Source: Cryptomeria japonica | Taxonomy: Eukaryota; Streptophyta; Pinopsida; Cupressales; Cupressaceae | Assembly (NCBI RefSeq): GCF_030272615.1 | Contig: NC_081406.1 | Span: 261,133,386 to 261,197,385, forward strand | Direction: 5' to 3' | DNA length: 64,000 nucleotides | Shown: positions 45,985 through 58,514 of the stretch, piece by piece | Layout: each line of letters opens with the position of its first letter | Position numbering within the stretch: the first letter of the stretch is position 1 | Notes under the pieces: generated by a model | Told to the model about the DNA's origin: nothing | Seen by the model: the letters and a program-made list of their open reading frames with translations, nothing else | Database searches by the model: none | Translations under genes and position numbers: made by a program

Positions 45985-47345
45985 AGATTTAATAAGATAC
46001 AATTATCTGGTAATTGTTTTGTTGTGGTCTTGTTTGTAGATTTGATCTTTGTGTATGTGTTTGACAATTTATGTAGGAATTTTGATCTATTTTTTCAAGA
46101 GCACAGTGTTTGATGTCTTTTTATAATAATTTGTTTATATCTTGGTTGTAATGTGTATAAATCACTTTAAGAAATTGAAGAATTTGTTGAATTGTGCAAG
46201 TAATGATTGCTTTAGCGAAACTTGTTGAAATGATTGAGTCAACAATTTCCAAACAATAATTGAGACAAGAAGCAAGCATGCAAAAGATGTTTGAAGATGA
46301 TGTCATAATATGTCACTTGTTATCACACAAAAGAGACTTTAATCAAAATGGGCCAAACACATAAAGTGAAAAGGACGCGTGTAATGTTCATTTATTTTTG
46401 TATTGTACCTTGATGCGTTACTTTTATATTGTTTTGTATTCTTAAATTTAATGAGATATAAATAGATAAAATTATTGTCATGTTGTGGTCTAGATTACTA
46501 CTTGTAGATTTGATCATTGTGTTTGCGGGAGACAATTTATGTAGGAACTTTAGCCTATATTTTCAAGAGCGCAGTGTTCGATATCTTTTTGCAAGAATTT
46601 GTTTCTAACTTCGTTGTGATGTGTATAAATCAATATAAGGAATTGATGGTGTTTGTTGGCATCCTTACAAAATTTGTTGAATTGTGTAAGTGATGATTGC
46701 TTTAATAAAACTTCTGGAAATGATTAATTCAACAAACTTCAAAACAATAATTGAGATAAGAAGCAAACATGCAAAATATGTCTAAAGATGATGTCAAAAG
46801 ATGTCACTTATTTTACACAAAAGAAATTTTAATCAAAATGGGCCAAACACATAAAGTGAAAAGGATGCATGTAATGCTCATTTACTTTTGTGGCCCTTGT
46901 TGTACCTACTATACCTTAATGCATTATTTTTATATTATTTTAAATTCTTAGATTTAATAAGATATAAATAGATAAATTGTCTTGTTGTGGTGTGCTTGTA
47001 TATTTGATTTTTGTGTTTGCATGAGGCAACTTATTATGTAGGAACTTTAACCTATATTTTCTATAGTGAAACTTGATTGATGTTTTTTTTTAAGAATTTG
47101 ATTAAACTTAATTTTAAAGTGTATAAATCATTTTATGGAATATATGGTATTTGTTTAATCATCTTTGGGGAATTTGTTGAATTATGTGAGTAATGATCAC
47201 TTTAGTGAAACCTATAAAAATGATCAATTCAACAACTTCAAAACAATAATGAACCTAACACATAAAGTGAAAATGATGTGTAATGCTCACTTATTTTTGT
47301 GGCCCTTGTTAACTAGTTGTACCTTGATGTGATATTTTGATTTCT
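45985..47345. repeat. Three tandem copies of a 460-500-bp AT-rich unit
   Basis: Units begin near 45,985, 46,444 and 46,950 with (G/A)ATTTAATAAGATA(T/C)AA. They share TTGTTGTGGTC, GTAGATTTGATC(T/A)TTGTG, TTTATGTAGGAA(C/T)TTT, CAAGAGC(A/G)CAGTGTT, GAATTGTG(C/T)AAGT and GGGCCAAACACATAAAGTGA. The third is shorter (about 390 bp) with internal loss. No coding potential is conserved. Confidence 0.85.
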
Positions 47346-47944
47346 TTATTCTTTTACGTTTACGTTTCAATATATGCTAATCATTAGTCATTTATTATTT
47401 TTATATATGTTGTATAGTAATCACATTTAGTTAGTTGTTATTGATTTACATCTAGTTAATTTATTTAATTTAAATATTTTTTGATTATGATAATAGTAAC
47501 CTTAATTTGAATGTTGTCATTAGATACCAATTTTGATTAAGTAGTTGTTTATCCCAATTAAAATGAATTATACATGCTAAGAAAATGCCAATTTACTATT
47601 GGAATTGTTTAAAAATCAAAGTTAAAAATGTGAATAGTTTCATCTTATAGAAAATAGATGGAGTTTAACATGGTGAACTTTTATAATATTGGTATGACAT
47701 TAATTTATATCTAAGTTGGTGATGTGTGCCCATTCGTTTGAGTTGTGTTTTCAACGTACATGAGCTTTTTGATTATTGATGAGTGAATAGTGTAAGTATA
47801 TTGTTTTGCTTCGGTTATATGCTTTTCAATGAGATTTGATGTCCACATTCAATGCGTAGGTAAGTATAGGCTGACCAATGAGAGTATTTGTCATGGTCAA
47901 AGTTGACTCAAGCATCACTCAAATGAGTTGGAATATGCATAACA
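47346..47944. other. AT-rich stretch without recognised gene
   Basis: No ORF, repeat or LTR signal that I can support. Confidence 0.4.
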
Positions 47945-48115
47945 TGTTGAAAACTCCAGATACTGAGAGGGGGAGGGTGGGTGAATTAGTATCCCTTTAA
48001 AACTTAAAATTTTCTATATCAACTTTTAATTCAAATCAACACCAATGAAAGATAAAGCAATCAACAGAAATGCACAAGGGAACACTAGATATATGTGGAA
48101 AATACCATAATGTAA
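47945..48115 (-). mobile_element. Old Copia LTR 3'-end fragment
   Basis: Read on the minus strand: ATTTTCCACATATATCTAGT, GTTCCCTTGTGCATTTC, then TAATTCACCCACCCTCCCCC and TCTCAGTA. This is the same arrangement (TTTCCACAT.., ..GTGTTC, then a C-rich run with CTCTCA) as the 3' end of the Copia-1 LTRs. Body and flanks are too diverged to delimit. Confidence 0.5.
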
Positions 48116-51100
48116 AAATAACAGTGAGAAAAGCTGCTTGGAGTTACTGTCCAAATCTAGCCTCAACATGTTTACAACTTTGTTTTAGAGTTACAACCTT
48201 AGGAAGCTACAACTCCCTAAAGATACAGTTTTATAACTATAGCCAAATGAAGTTTGCTACTCCCTGAACATCACAATAGTTACAAAAGAGACAACAACCT
48301 CAAAATATCACATGAATGATTGATGAATTCCCATCGCAACACTTCTACACCATCAACTGCATTCTATTCACTACGTCAAGCAACCTATTGAACTTGTTTG
48401 AATGTAGACACCTTCAGCTCACTACTTTTGATATGCATAAAGCATTTTTATGCACAACACAACTTCCACAATTTCCACTCTACCGCACTTTGTAACTAAT
48501 TTGATCTTTCATTTATATCCTCTACAAGCATTGAAAACCTTCTCTAGGTTGGCCAAGTATGATGAAGCATGCACCATCCAAGAGGTCATCTCCAACACAA
48601 TCAATAGAGAAAGGAGATTAACTACGGTTCAAATCAAAGGATAAACATGATCTAATTCAATCTTTAGATAATATCTCCATGCTTTCAATAACATCAAAAT
48701 ATTGGTACACATACTTCTTAAGTTGGATGAGACAAAATGTGTAGGCATGAATTATGCATCCCCCAAGGCAGTTGGCCCCAAAAAATTTCGTGGTAAAAGG
48801 GAAGTGAATGTAGACCAAAGAAAGAGATAAATTGGACCCAAATCACCTTAACACAATTCTCCATTCTGGCAAAAAACCAGAATGCATTACTAGAAGTATC
48901 CCAGGTTGGACAAACAACTGTTTATCCTTCTAACACATGAAATCTAGTTACCAAAAAGTTTCAGAACGATCACAAAATACAATACGAAGCAGAAGAAAAT
49001 ATCATATGTCTTTCAATATTACTTCTATACCATTATTTCATATTGCTATGTTCAATTGGGTTAGCGCAAAGCAAACAAATGCAAAACACATCATACCAAG
49101 TAAGCTAGAAAACATATTCTTGAGACAAAATGTTAATAATCATACTTGTGGTGTACTTCAACACTTAGAAAATTTGAATTGAGATATTTCCTAGAATAGA
49201 GTATCATACAACCAAGCTGTCCAATCATCATTGTTCTTCAACATAGCCCATCATCAATATACAAGTACAAGCATTAAAGAGAACACACCACATTGAGGGT
49301 TGACATGATTTACAACACAATGTGTTGAATCCACAACTGCAAAATAACACACATGTTGGATCCTTTCTATGATGTTCTCATGAAGTCACTCTTGCTCTTA
49401 TAGTAAAAGATATTTTTGCAAGGGTTGGACTAAGAGATTATTCACTTAAAGTAGAAAAAAATGTCATAGGGAGTAATTGAGGTTGTTGTCATGGTCTATT
49501 GGGTTTCTTTGATGGGTTTGAATGGGGAATTTGGTTTAGATTTCTAAGAGTTATGTTGAATCTCTCCATTAATTCCCTTCTTCTAAGTTCTTTTGGAATA
49601 AATCTTTGACCATTCTGTAACGATATTAGAAAATATTTGATAAAAATATATATCTCGAGAGAAACCCTTTATCTTAAAGCAACGACTCCCTAGATATATA
49701 AACAAAAGATTTCCCTCCTCTCCTATATTAAGATATTCTAAATTATATCAAATTGGAAAAGGCCTAGAGTTAAAGATTCATTGATAGGACCTAATGTTGT
49801 CCCAATACCTAACCAAAAAGCTACCACGGTACTGATTAATGATCATGGATGGTTTGGTTATCATTTTCAATCTTTCTTTGACACAATGTCATTTGGTGTT
49901 GTTGGTTGATGTGTTGAATAGGATTTGTAGTTACTCTTATATGACTTTGGTGGACCGCTCACTCTAATTGCATTTAACTTGTTAATTGCAAAAAGGTGAG
50001 ACATGTTCAACCTTCACTTTTCTAACTTAATTGACTCTTCTATAAGAGTAATTTCTCAGTTAAAATTCCTCTCTAGAGAGATTTTTTATTTTTCTCATGC
50101 GGAATTAGGCTCAATATTTTAGTTTGTTCTTCAATTGGAATTACCAGAATAGGCAAATTATCCTTGATCTCATTCCAAATTTCTTCCATCCAATCTTATT
50201 TTACTCCATGACACATTGAGTGTGAGAGCTAAGTGAGAAGGTAGAGAGATTAAAGAGAGACAAATATATTTTGTTTGCAAGTTTGTTGGATGTGGCTTTT
50301 CCTTTTCTTTTTTGTTCTTGTTTTTGATGTTTTAATGACGCTAAATACATGTAGAAATAAACCTTTTGTTTTTTCTTAAAAACAAATTATTTTATTTATA
50401 ATTTTAAAAATAAACTAAATGAGCTAATGCAATTTTATAGTGTTGGGATCTCTTTTTTCAAGTTTTAAATTTGATGAATTTTTTTGTAGTGACTGCGATT
50501 AAGGGCTTTTGCAAGAAACAAAGAAATGACATCTACTTAAGCTTAAAAGACCAATTCATATTTCTGGTGCAGGAGCACCTTGTCACCAGTTATGTGATGA
50601 TTAATTTCATAAGGTTTTGAGTCTCTGATTGTCTTTAAGGTCATTTGGATGTAATTCAAGGCATTATGAGTCATTTTGTAAGGCAATGTCACTCATTTGT
50701 AACAAGTTGCTCAAGTTGAGTATTTGGGTCCTAATATGGTCAAGGAGGTCAATATTGTGTAAAAGAGTCATGAAAGGGTAAAAATGATGTAAAAGGTTGT
50801 TTTGAGTCCATTATAAGGTGTTCAAAGTGTCTAAGTGAAGTTTAGAGGTCATTTTTTTCTAAAATGTGAAAGTTGTCAATGATGTAAAGTGTTGTCAAGC
50901 AACAAACCATGTTCTAAAAGTTGCAAACCAAGGATGTAATTGGTCTTGGGTAGTTGTAACTACCATATGGATGTGTGGAGGTTATAAAATCTATCATTTG
51001 ATTGAATCCAATGGGTGTGTGTATGATTGGAGGAAGGAAATGAATAACATTTGAAGTTTTTACACACTCCACATTGTTTTATGGGTATTGTAGTTTGATC

Positions 51101-51305
51101 ATTCACGTTTTTCTTTATGAAAAATCATTTGTCTCCATTGTAAATATATTGGATATGATAATGGCATGAGTTAAATTTTTTTCCCCTTTGATTTCATTTA
51201 ATTTCAATCACTTTGAAGCAAGTTATGCAAGTTTTGGTGAAAATTGTCAAAAAACCCTCCAAATTGGGGTTTGTGGAGAGTTTCACTAAAGTCTTTTGAT
51301 TGCAC
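48116..51305. other. AT-rich stretch without recognised gene
   Basis: Open frames of 60-80 codons (48,070-48,267; 48,450-48,644; 48,937-49,182; 50,866-51,054) show no recognisable domain. The first part may be the rest of the old Copia LTR. Confidence 0.45.
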
Positions 51306-51855
51306 CATTGGAAATTGTTGTAAATTTTGTGTTTGATATAGGGTTGAATTATCTTTCAAATGAATTAAGTTTCAATGTGATTGGTTAAGTATTGTATGAG
51401 ATATTTGATGCCTTAGGCAGACTGGGAATGCAGATTTCTTGTTTTTTTTTGTAACAGTCAACGTAGTCTCGGTGAAGAGACCATAACTCTTAACTCCACC
51501 GTTGGATTGTTCTCAATTTTTGATATGGTTTTATAAACCTAGTTTTCTATAGCGTTACCGAAGAGATCTTTAAAATATTGTCGGATTTGAAAGTGATTAA
51601 TAACAGAGTACGGGTCTATCGGACTGTCATTAACTGGGATAACATAATGCATTGTTTGGGTCTTGAATAATGTTTAAAGGGTTATAAGTGATATGAAAGA
51701 TTTGATATTGGATTGTTTGGTTGATAGTAATCTTGTTAGATTCATAAAACATATCAAGGTTGCAGATTGATGATTATTTTGGTTCATTGAGCATCCTAGG
51801 ATTGGGTCTCCATGGTTGATTTGGGGTTCTTGGTTGTTTTTTCATGATGCTCTAT
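51306..51855 (+). repeat. Left arm of a long dispersed inverted repeat
   Basis: About 550 bp match the reverse complement of 63,455-64,000. Shared anchors are CATTGGAAATTGTTGTAA, GAGACCATAACTCTTAACTC, CCAACGGTGG/CCACCGTTGG, AATAACAGAGTACGGGT, ATAATGCATTGTTTGGGTCT and a terminal CATGATGCT. The partner is cut by the window end, so the true repeat extends to lower coordinates here and beyond the window there. Confidence 0.88.
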
Positions 51856-52954
51856 ATCACTTTCTTAATAGCTAACAATAATATTCCTACTTTGACTAGG
51901 AAATGATAACATAAAATTATTGTTTCTTAGGTAAGTTTAATTTTTTAATTCCTAAATGAAAGCTTCTAAAAATAAATATTGAATTTGTAATATGGAAAAG
52001 CTTGATGAAAGCTTTTGGTATTGCCAATGGTGGCTCGTTACCTTAGAGAGACCAACTTCTTTATGAGTCCTTCTCTGCACCGATTTGAATCTCCTCTTGA
52101 TGATAGTGGGGATGAGGAAGCTTTACATTTGAGAATTAGATATTATTAGGAAGATATAGGAAGCTTTGAAGAACCAATGCATAAGGGAGAAGGCTTATAA
52201 AGTCTTTTGTTGAGAATAAAAATGATTTCTAGGGCAAAAGACTACAATACAAAAAGTTTGATTCTTTAAGGTGATTCACTATCCTTATGCTAGAATCAAG
52301 GGAATAGGAAACAAAAATCTTATAAAAATAATCTTGGAAAAATGTAAATTTTTTTTTCTCATAGATGTAAAAGACGAGCGTTTATAATTTTGAAACTTGT
52401 CAACCATAAGGGAATGATTAGGAGAAGGATAGAGATTTGATTGAGAATCAAGGGGGGGAGAGAATTACTCAGGGGAAGAGATGACTTATGATTTGAAAGG
52501 ACTCTTAATTACAAGATAAAAAATGGGGTGATCCCAAAATAACATGTCCACTTTTTTGGCTAAAGTAGGCTATTGAAATCATTAATTTTCACCAAAATTT
52601 CACTTTTTGATACCTATAGCAACCAAACCGTTATGAGTTTGTAGATGATGCCAATTAGTCATTTTTGATATTTTTTTTTTTAAGGTTATAAATATATAGT
52701 TTTATTTTTTATAAATAATTTGTGAGTTTTTTACGTAACTTTTAATATTTTAATTTTTACACTTAATATTTTTAAAAAAGTGACATTTACTCGGTAAAGC
52801 ATACCTTTATTTGTAGAGAGGATAAAATTATAAAATTTTAAATATAGATTTGTAAAAATGATATTCTACTATATAGATATTTTTGTCACATATTTTGTTT
52901 TTAACTTTTTGAAGTGAGATCGACTACAATTGAAACATAGGTTTTTTTTTTGTT
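51856..52954. other. AT-rich stretch without recognised gene
   Basis: No ORF above 60 codons with a known motif. T-rich and A-rich runs dominate 52,660-52,960. Confidence 0.45.
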
Positions 52955-52986
52955 AAACACACCCCAAGACTAAGAGGGGGGGGGGG

Positions 52987-53416
52987 TGTTGAAATGTGGC
53001 GACTAATCAACAAAGTACTGTACACTCAGCACGTATCCTCGCCGGGGTTTGGGGCCGGGCTGGGCCTCGGGCAGGGGTTCGGGGGCGACAGCCCCTGAGA
53101 AATTTTTTTTTGCTGTTTTTCGTTGATGAAAACCGACATTGTAATAAAACCCTAAAAAGGCCGACTTTGTTTGTTGCCCTAAAAACACATGTTATAAGCG
53201 GCTGGGATGCTTAAGGCATTGTAAGGTTGATGTACTGCTTTTGCTGGATAATAAGAAAGATTGGACGACTGTGTATGGTGGACGTAACCCATTTTGGGTG
53301 AACCACGTTAAATCTCTGTGTTATCTGTGTCTTGTTTTATTTCTTTATCTTTTGTATTTAAATCTGCATATAATTGTTAGTTCATATTTGCTTCGGATCT
53401 GCTTGAAACCCTAACA
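52987..53416 (+). repeat. Copia-2 5' LTR
   Basis: 430 bp. It begins TGTTGAAATGTGGCGACT and ends GAAACCCTAACA. It contains a strikingly GC-rich 60-bp patch at 53,039-53,098 (GGGGCCGGGCTGGGCCTCGG) inside AT-rich DNA. Confidence 0.95.
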
Positions 53417-53418
53417 AT

Positions 53419-53430
53419 TGGTATCAGAGC
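53419..53430 (+). other. Copia-2 primer-binding site (tRNA-iMet)
   Basis: TGGTATCAGAGC two bases after the LTR end, identical to the Copia-1 site. Confidence 0.93.
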
Positions 53431-53476
53431 GAGGCTTTCTATAAATTGGCAAGACTTTCAGATTTGAGTGGGAGCA

Positions 53477-56400
53477 ATGGAGGATTCCAAATTCAAGGTC
53501 GAAAAGTTTAATGGCCAAAATTATCAGTTATGGAAAATGCAGATGGAGGATTACCTGTATCAAAAGGATTTGTGGCAGCCATTGGAAGGAAAGGCAAAGA
53601 AACCGACCACAATATCAGATGAAGAGTGGGACATTTTAGATAGAAAGGCACTGGGATCCATTCGATTGTGCCTTGTGTCGTCTGTAGCATTCAATATAAC
53701 AGAAGCAAAAACAACTGTAGATTTGATGGCAACATTGGCTAAGTTGTATGAGAAACCCTCGGCTTCGAATAAGGTATTTTTTATGAAGCGTTTGTTTAAT
53801 TTGAAAATGAGTGAGGGAGGATTTGTAGTGGAGCACTTAAATGAATTTAATACAATTACCAGTCAATTGTCTTTGGTAAAAATTACCTTTGCAGAAGAGG
53901 TTAGGGCTCTCTTGATTTTATGTTCTTTGCCAGAAAGATGGAATAGCTTGGTTATGGCTGTAAGTAACTCTGTCTCTGGTAAAAATACTTTGGTATTTGA
54001 TGATATTGTTGGTGTTATCCTAAGCGAGGAAATGCGAAGGAAAAGCACAGGTGAGACTCCAACATCATTGGGTAGTGTTTTGAATGTGGAGAACAATGGA
54101 AGATCAAAGGAAAGAGGAAAAGGCCCTGGGAATGAGAAGTCATGAGGGAAGTCAAAGAAAGGACGCTCTCAATCTAGAGGAAAGAAAGATTGCTGGTACT
54201 GCGGAAAGCCTGGTCATCTAAAGAAAGATTGTTGGTCTCGGAAAAACAAAGAAGGAGACAAAAATGAAAATGATAGTAAGGAAGCTAATATTGCAAGTAA
54301 TACTTTACAAGATGCTTTAATCTTATGTTTGGATAATGTTAATGATTCTTGGGTAATAGATTCTGGGGCTTCATTTCATGCTACACCCCATAGAAAATAT
54401 ATTCTAGATTATGTTCAAGGTGATTTTGGACAGGTATATTTGGGTGATGATGAGCCCTGTCAAATTGTTGGAAAAGGAAAGATAAAGATCAAGTTGCAGA
54501 ATGGTAATGACTGGTTTCTGCAGGAGGTAAGACATGTTCCTAATTTAAGAAGAAATTTAATTTCTGCAGGGCAACTAGGTAGTGAAGGTTGCATAGTTAC
54601 CTTCTCAGACAATATGTGGAAGGTCACTAAAGGATCATTAGTAGTAGCTAAAGGTGTGAAGGTAGGCACATTATATCTATGTACTGGTAACACTTACTCT
54701 ACCTTAGCACATGAGTGAGAAAGGGATGAAAATCCTTCACTCCAAAAATCTATTGCTAGGACTAAAGAAGATTGATGTAGAGTTCTGTGAAAACTGTGTT
54801 AATGGTAAACAGAAAAGAGTCAGATTTCTCAAGGTTGGGAAAGAGAAGAAGAGTGAGAAGTTAGAGCTTGTACATTCAGATGTATGGGGACTGGCTCAGG
54901 TATCATCTCTTGGTGGCTCTTGTTATTATGTTATTTTTATTGGTGACTCAACCAGAAAAACCTGGGTATATTTCCTAAAACAAAAATCAGATGTTTTTGA
55001 AACTTTTAAGAAATGGAAAGCTTTGGTTGAGAATGAGACGGGAAAAAAGTTTAAGTGTCTCAGATCGGATAATGGAGGTGAGTATTGCAGCAAAGCATTT
55101 GAAGATTACTGTTCCTTAAATGGGATTCGAAAGTAGAAGACAGTTCCAGGAACTCCACAGGAAAATGGTGTGTCAGAGAGAATGAATAGGACTATTATGG
55201 AACGTACGAGGAGCATGAGATTGCATGCTGGATTGCCCTTACATTTTTGGGCAGATGTTGTACATACTGCTGTCTATTTGATAAATAGAGGACCTTCAAC
55301 CCCTTTGGATGGTGGTATTCCAGAGGAGGCATGGACTGGTAAAAAGGTAAATTATTCTTTTCTAAAAACTTTTGGTTGCGAAGCTTTTGTCCATGTTGAT
55401 AAAGAAAACAAAACCAAGCTTGATGCTAAATCTCAGAAATGTACCTTCATTGGATATGGGATAGATGAATATGGCTATCGGTTATGGGATTTTGAAAATA
55501 AGAAAATAATTAGAAGTAGAGATGTTATATTTAATGAGAAGGTTATGTATAAAGAACAGATGCAGGAAAAGAAGCATTAACAGGACAAACAAGAATATGT
55601 GGTGTTGGATGAGATTCTTGAAAATGAAATGCCACAGGTATTTGATGCTCAGCAACAACAGCTTGTCCCACAAACTCCTGCAAGTGTTAGACGTTCTACG
55701 AGGACAAGTAGACCCCCTGAAAGATTTTCTCCTTCTTTGTATTCTATTTTATTAACGGATTCTGGTGAACCAGAAGAATATGAAGAAGCAATGCAGGTAG
55801 ATGCCAAACAACAGTGGGAGCTAGGCATGAAAGAGGAGATGGACTCCTTGATGAAAAATAAGACTTGGGACTTAGTCCCTTTACTTGCAGAAAAATGAGC
55901 CTTGCCTAACAAATGGGTTTATCGGCTGAAGGAGGAGGAAGGAGGTCAGAAAAGATATAAAGCTAGACTTGTGGTAAAAGGTTTTGCATAGAAAAAGGGT
56001 ATAGATTATGATGAAATATTTTCTCCAGTTGTAAAAATGACTTCAATTAGAACTGTACTTAGTCTTGTGGCTGCAGATGATTTTCATCTTGAACAATTAG
56101 ATGTCAAAACAGCTTTTCTCCATGGAGATTTGGAGGAGGAAATTTACATGTTCCAACCACAGGGATATGAGGTCAAAGGTAAGGAGAACTTGGTGTGCAG
56201 GTTGAAGAAAAGTCTGTATGGCCTAAAGCAAGCACCCTGACAATGGTATTTAAAATTTGATAGTTTCATGGTTGAACAAGGTTATCATAGATGTCATTCT
56301 GATCATTGTGTATATTTTAAGAGATTTGATAATGGCAGTTATATTATCCTATTGCTTTATGTTGATGACATGCTTGTTGCTGGGTCTAACATGCAACATA

Positions 56401-57317
56401 TAAATGATCTTAAACAAAAATTAGCCAGGTCATTTGCTATGAAGGATTTGGGTGCAACTAAGGAAATTCTTGATATGAGGATTACACGGGACAGGAAAAA
56501 TAGAACCTTGAATTTGTCCCAAAGTGAGTATATAAAGGTGTTGAAAATATTTAACATGCAGGATGCAAAAGCAGTTAGTACACCTTTGGCTAGTCATTTC
56601 AAATTGACTAAGGAGATGTGCCCAAAGGCACAGGAAGAGGTTAATAAAATGTCTAGCATCCCGTATTCATCAGTTGTTGGCAGTCTGATGTATGCAATGG
56701 TATGCACAAGGCCAGATATTGCACATGCAGTGGGAGTTGTGAGCAGGTTTATGAGTAATCCGGGTATGTAACTTTGGAATGCTGTGAAATGGATTCTTCG
56801 GTATTTGAAAGGAACTACTACGAAGACATTATGTTTCAAAGGATCTAATGCTGCTCTAAGTGGATTTGTTGACTCTGATATGGTGGGTGATATTGATTCA
56901 CGGAGGAGTACTACAGGGTATGTTTTTACTATAGGGGGAACTGCAGTCAGTTGGATTTCTAGACTGCAAAAGGTTGTTGCACTTTCAACCACTGAAGCTG
57001 AGTATGTTGCTGCTACAAAAGCCAGCAAGGAGATGATTTGGTTGCAATGTTTTCTAAAGGAATTGGGTCAGACACAAGAGGATAGCCCATTGTATACTGA
57101 TAGCTAGAGTGCCATTCATCTTGCAAAGAACTCTGCTTTTCATTCAAGGACAAAGCACATTCAGCTCAGGTACCACTTCATCCGGACTGTTTTGGAGGAG
57201 GGTCAGTTACAACTTGAGAAGATTCACACAAGTGAGAATCCTGCTGATATGTTCACAAAGGCAGTTCCACAAGAGAAGCTAATTTCTTCATTAGTTTCTG
57301 TTGGTATTCTTGATTGA
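53477..57317 (+). pseudogene. Copia-2 gag-pol, multiple stops and one deletion
   Basis: The ATG at 53,477 is preferred over the GTG three codons upstream. Gag (UBN2-like, KVEKFNGQNYQLWKMQMEDY) ends at a TGA (54,143). The same frame continues into a CCHC knuckle (CWYCGKPGHLKKDC, about 54,191) and protease (VIDSGASFHATPH). At about 54,705 the frame changes and the N-terminal half of the GAG-pre-integrase motif is missing just before HMSEKGMKIL. Integrase follows with HSDVWG, RSDNGGEY and Glu in GVSER, 35 residues between the last two. Then RT with LLYVDDMLV and RNase H with FVDSDMVGD and TTEAEYVA. Stops lie at 55,134, 55,578, 55,896, 55,989, 56,238, 56,769 and 57,105. Several fit CGA to TGA, CAG to TAG or CAA to TAA. 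Confidence 0.93.
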
Positions 57318-57398
57318 TAGTTGTGGAATTTATACCAGTCAAGTCCTAGTGTTTTATCCAGTAGATGTTGCATGTACAGTGGTGTCGTGTAGTATCGG

Positions 57399-57453
57399 TC
57401 TCCAAGTGGGAGATTGTTCGGTGTGGAGCCTGATCAGTCTCCAAGTGGGAGAT
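57399..57453 (+). other. Duplicated polypurine tract of Copia-2
   Basis: GTCTCCAAGTGGGAGATTGT occurs at 57,399 and again at 57,437, 38 bp apart. The second abuts the 3' LTR, so it is the functional tract (AAGTGGGAGAT). Confidence 0.85.
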
Positions 57454-57883
57454 TGTTGAAATGTGGCGACTGATCAGCAAAGTACTGTACACTCAAGACG
57501 TATCCTTGTCGGGGTCCGGGGCCGGGCTGGGCCTCGGGTAGGGGTTCGGGGGCGGCAGCCCCCGAGAAATTTTTTTTTGTCGTTTTTCGTTGATGAAAAC
57601 CAACATTGTAATAAAACCCTAAAAAGGTTGACTTTGTTTGTTGCCCTAAAAACCCATGTTATAAGCGGCTGGGATGCTTAAGGCATTGTAAGGTTGATGT
57701 ACTGCTTTTGCTGGATAATAAGAAAGATTGGATGGCTGTGTATGGTGGACGTAACCCATTCTAGGTGAACCACGTTAAATCTCTGTGTTATCTGTGTCCT
57801 GTTTTATTTCTTTATCTTTTGTATTTAAATCTGCATATAATTGTTAGTTCATATTTGCTTCGGATCTGCTTGAAACCCTAACA
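57454..57883 (+). repeat. Copia-2 3' LTR
   Basis: 430 bp, colinear with the 5' LTR and without length change. The GC-rich patch is at 57,510-57,566. It ends CCCTAACA, followed by a G run. Confidence 0.95.
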
Positions 57884-58040
57884 GGGGGGAGTTAGTCTTG
57901 ATCAATCACTTATGTTTCATTCCACAAATCAATGTCAACTAAACCTCAATATTATCAACAATAATGAAAGACAAAATGATAAATACCATGCACATGAGAA
58001 CACCAAATTTATGTGAAAAAACCCAAATAGGAAAAACCAC

Positions 58041-58514
58041 GATGAGAGAACTCACAATATATGAACACGATTACAATATTGTTTTAGGCTCATTGCCAAG
58101 GAAGCACACTTCTCCTTGAAGGACTTGTAGACCGAGGTGCACTACCCCAAGGCAAGATATAAGGGGCTTGTAGGCTAAGATGCATTGCCTCAGGGCAAGA
58201 TAAAAAAACTTACTAGGGAGACTCACTATCTTCAAGCAAGGTACATGAATATATGAATCAAGATTAATAGGCCTTAAAAAAAACTACCTCCAACAATCTC
58301 CAAGTATGAAGCTGCACTTGAATATTTGTCTCAAGTGATTAACTTTAGAACAATCAACATACATTGCCACAACTTTGCATCACTAAATTTGCAAATGATA
58401 TTATCATGTAAGCGTAGCACACACATTAATTCACACACTCATCCATGCCATTAGCATTGATTTGATCTTCTACATATGCCATTCTCTTCATTGCAAACAT
58501 CAATTATATCGACT
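58041..58514. other. Stretch without recognised gene
   Basis: Probably the body of the older minus-strand LTR. Phrases such as GACTTGTAGACCGAGGTGCA and GGGCTTGTAGGCTAAGATGCA form a weak ~55-60-bp repetition at 58,120-58,205. No ORF of note. Confidence 0.35.

Larger units (their letters stand above)
52987..57883 (+). mobile_element. Copia-2: complete but decayed Ty1/Copia element
   Basis: 4,897 bp with two 430-bp LTRs (TGTTGAAATG...CCCTAACA), initiator-Met primer site, gag-pol in Copia order and a polypurine tract. G runs flank both ends (target duplication GGGGG, ambiguous because the target is a G tract). By my count the LTRs differ at about 22 of 430 positions, mostly transitions. Seven in-frame stops after the gag stop, plus a deletion with frame change, make it dead. 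Confidence 0.94.
52955..58040 (-). mobile_element. Old Copia LTR end split by Copia-2
   Basis: Left part 52,955-52,986 and right part 57,884-58,040 join at the Copia-2 insertion. On the minus strand they read GGTTTTTCACATAAATTTGG, GTTCTCATGTGCATGG, GACTAACTCCCCCC, then CTCTTAGTCTTGGGGTGTG. This is the C-rich LTR-end arrangement also seen at 6.6, 12.8, 47.9 and 61.6 kb. The insertion of Copia-2 into it shows the older age of this LTR. Confidence 0.6.
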
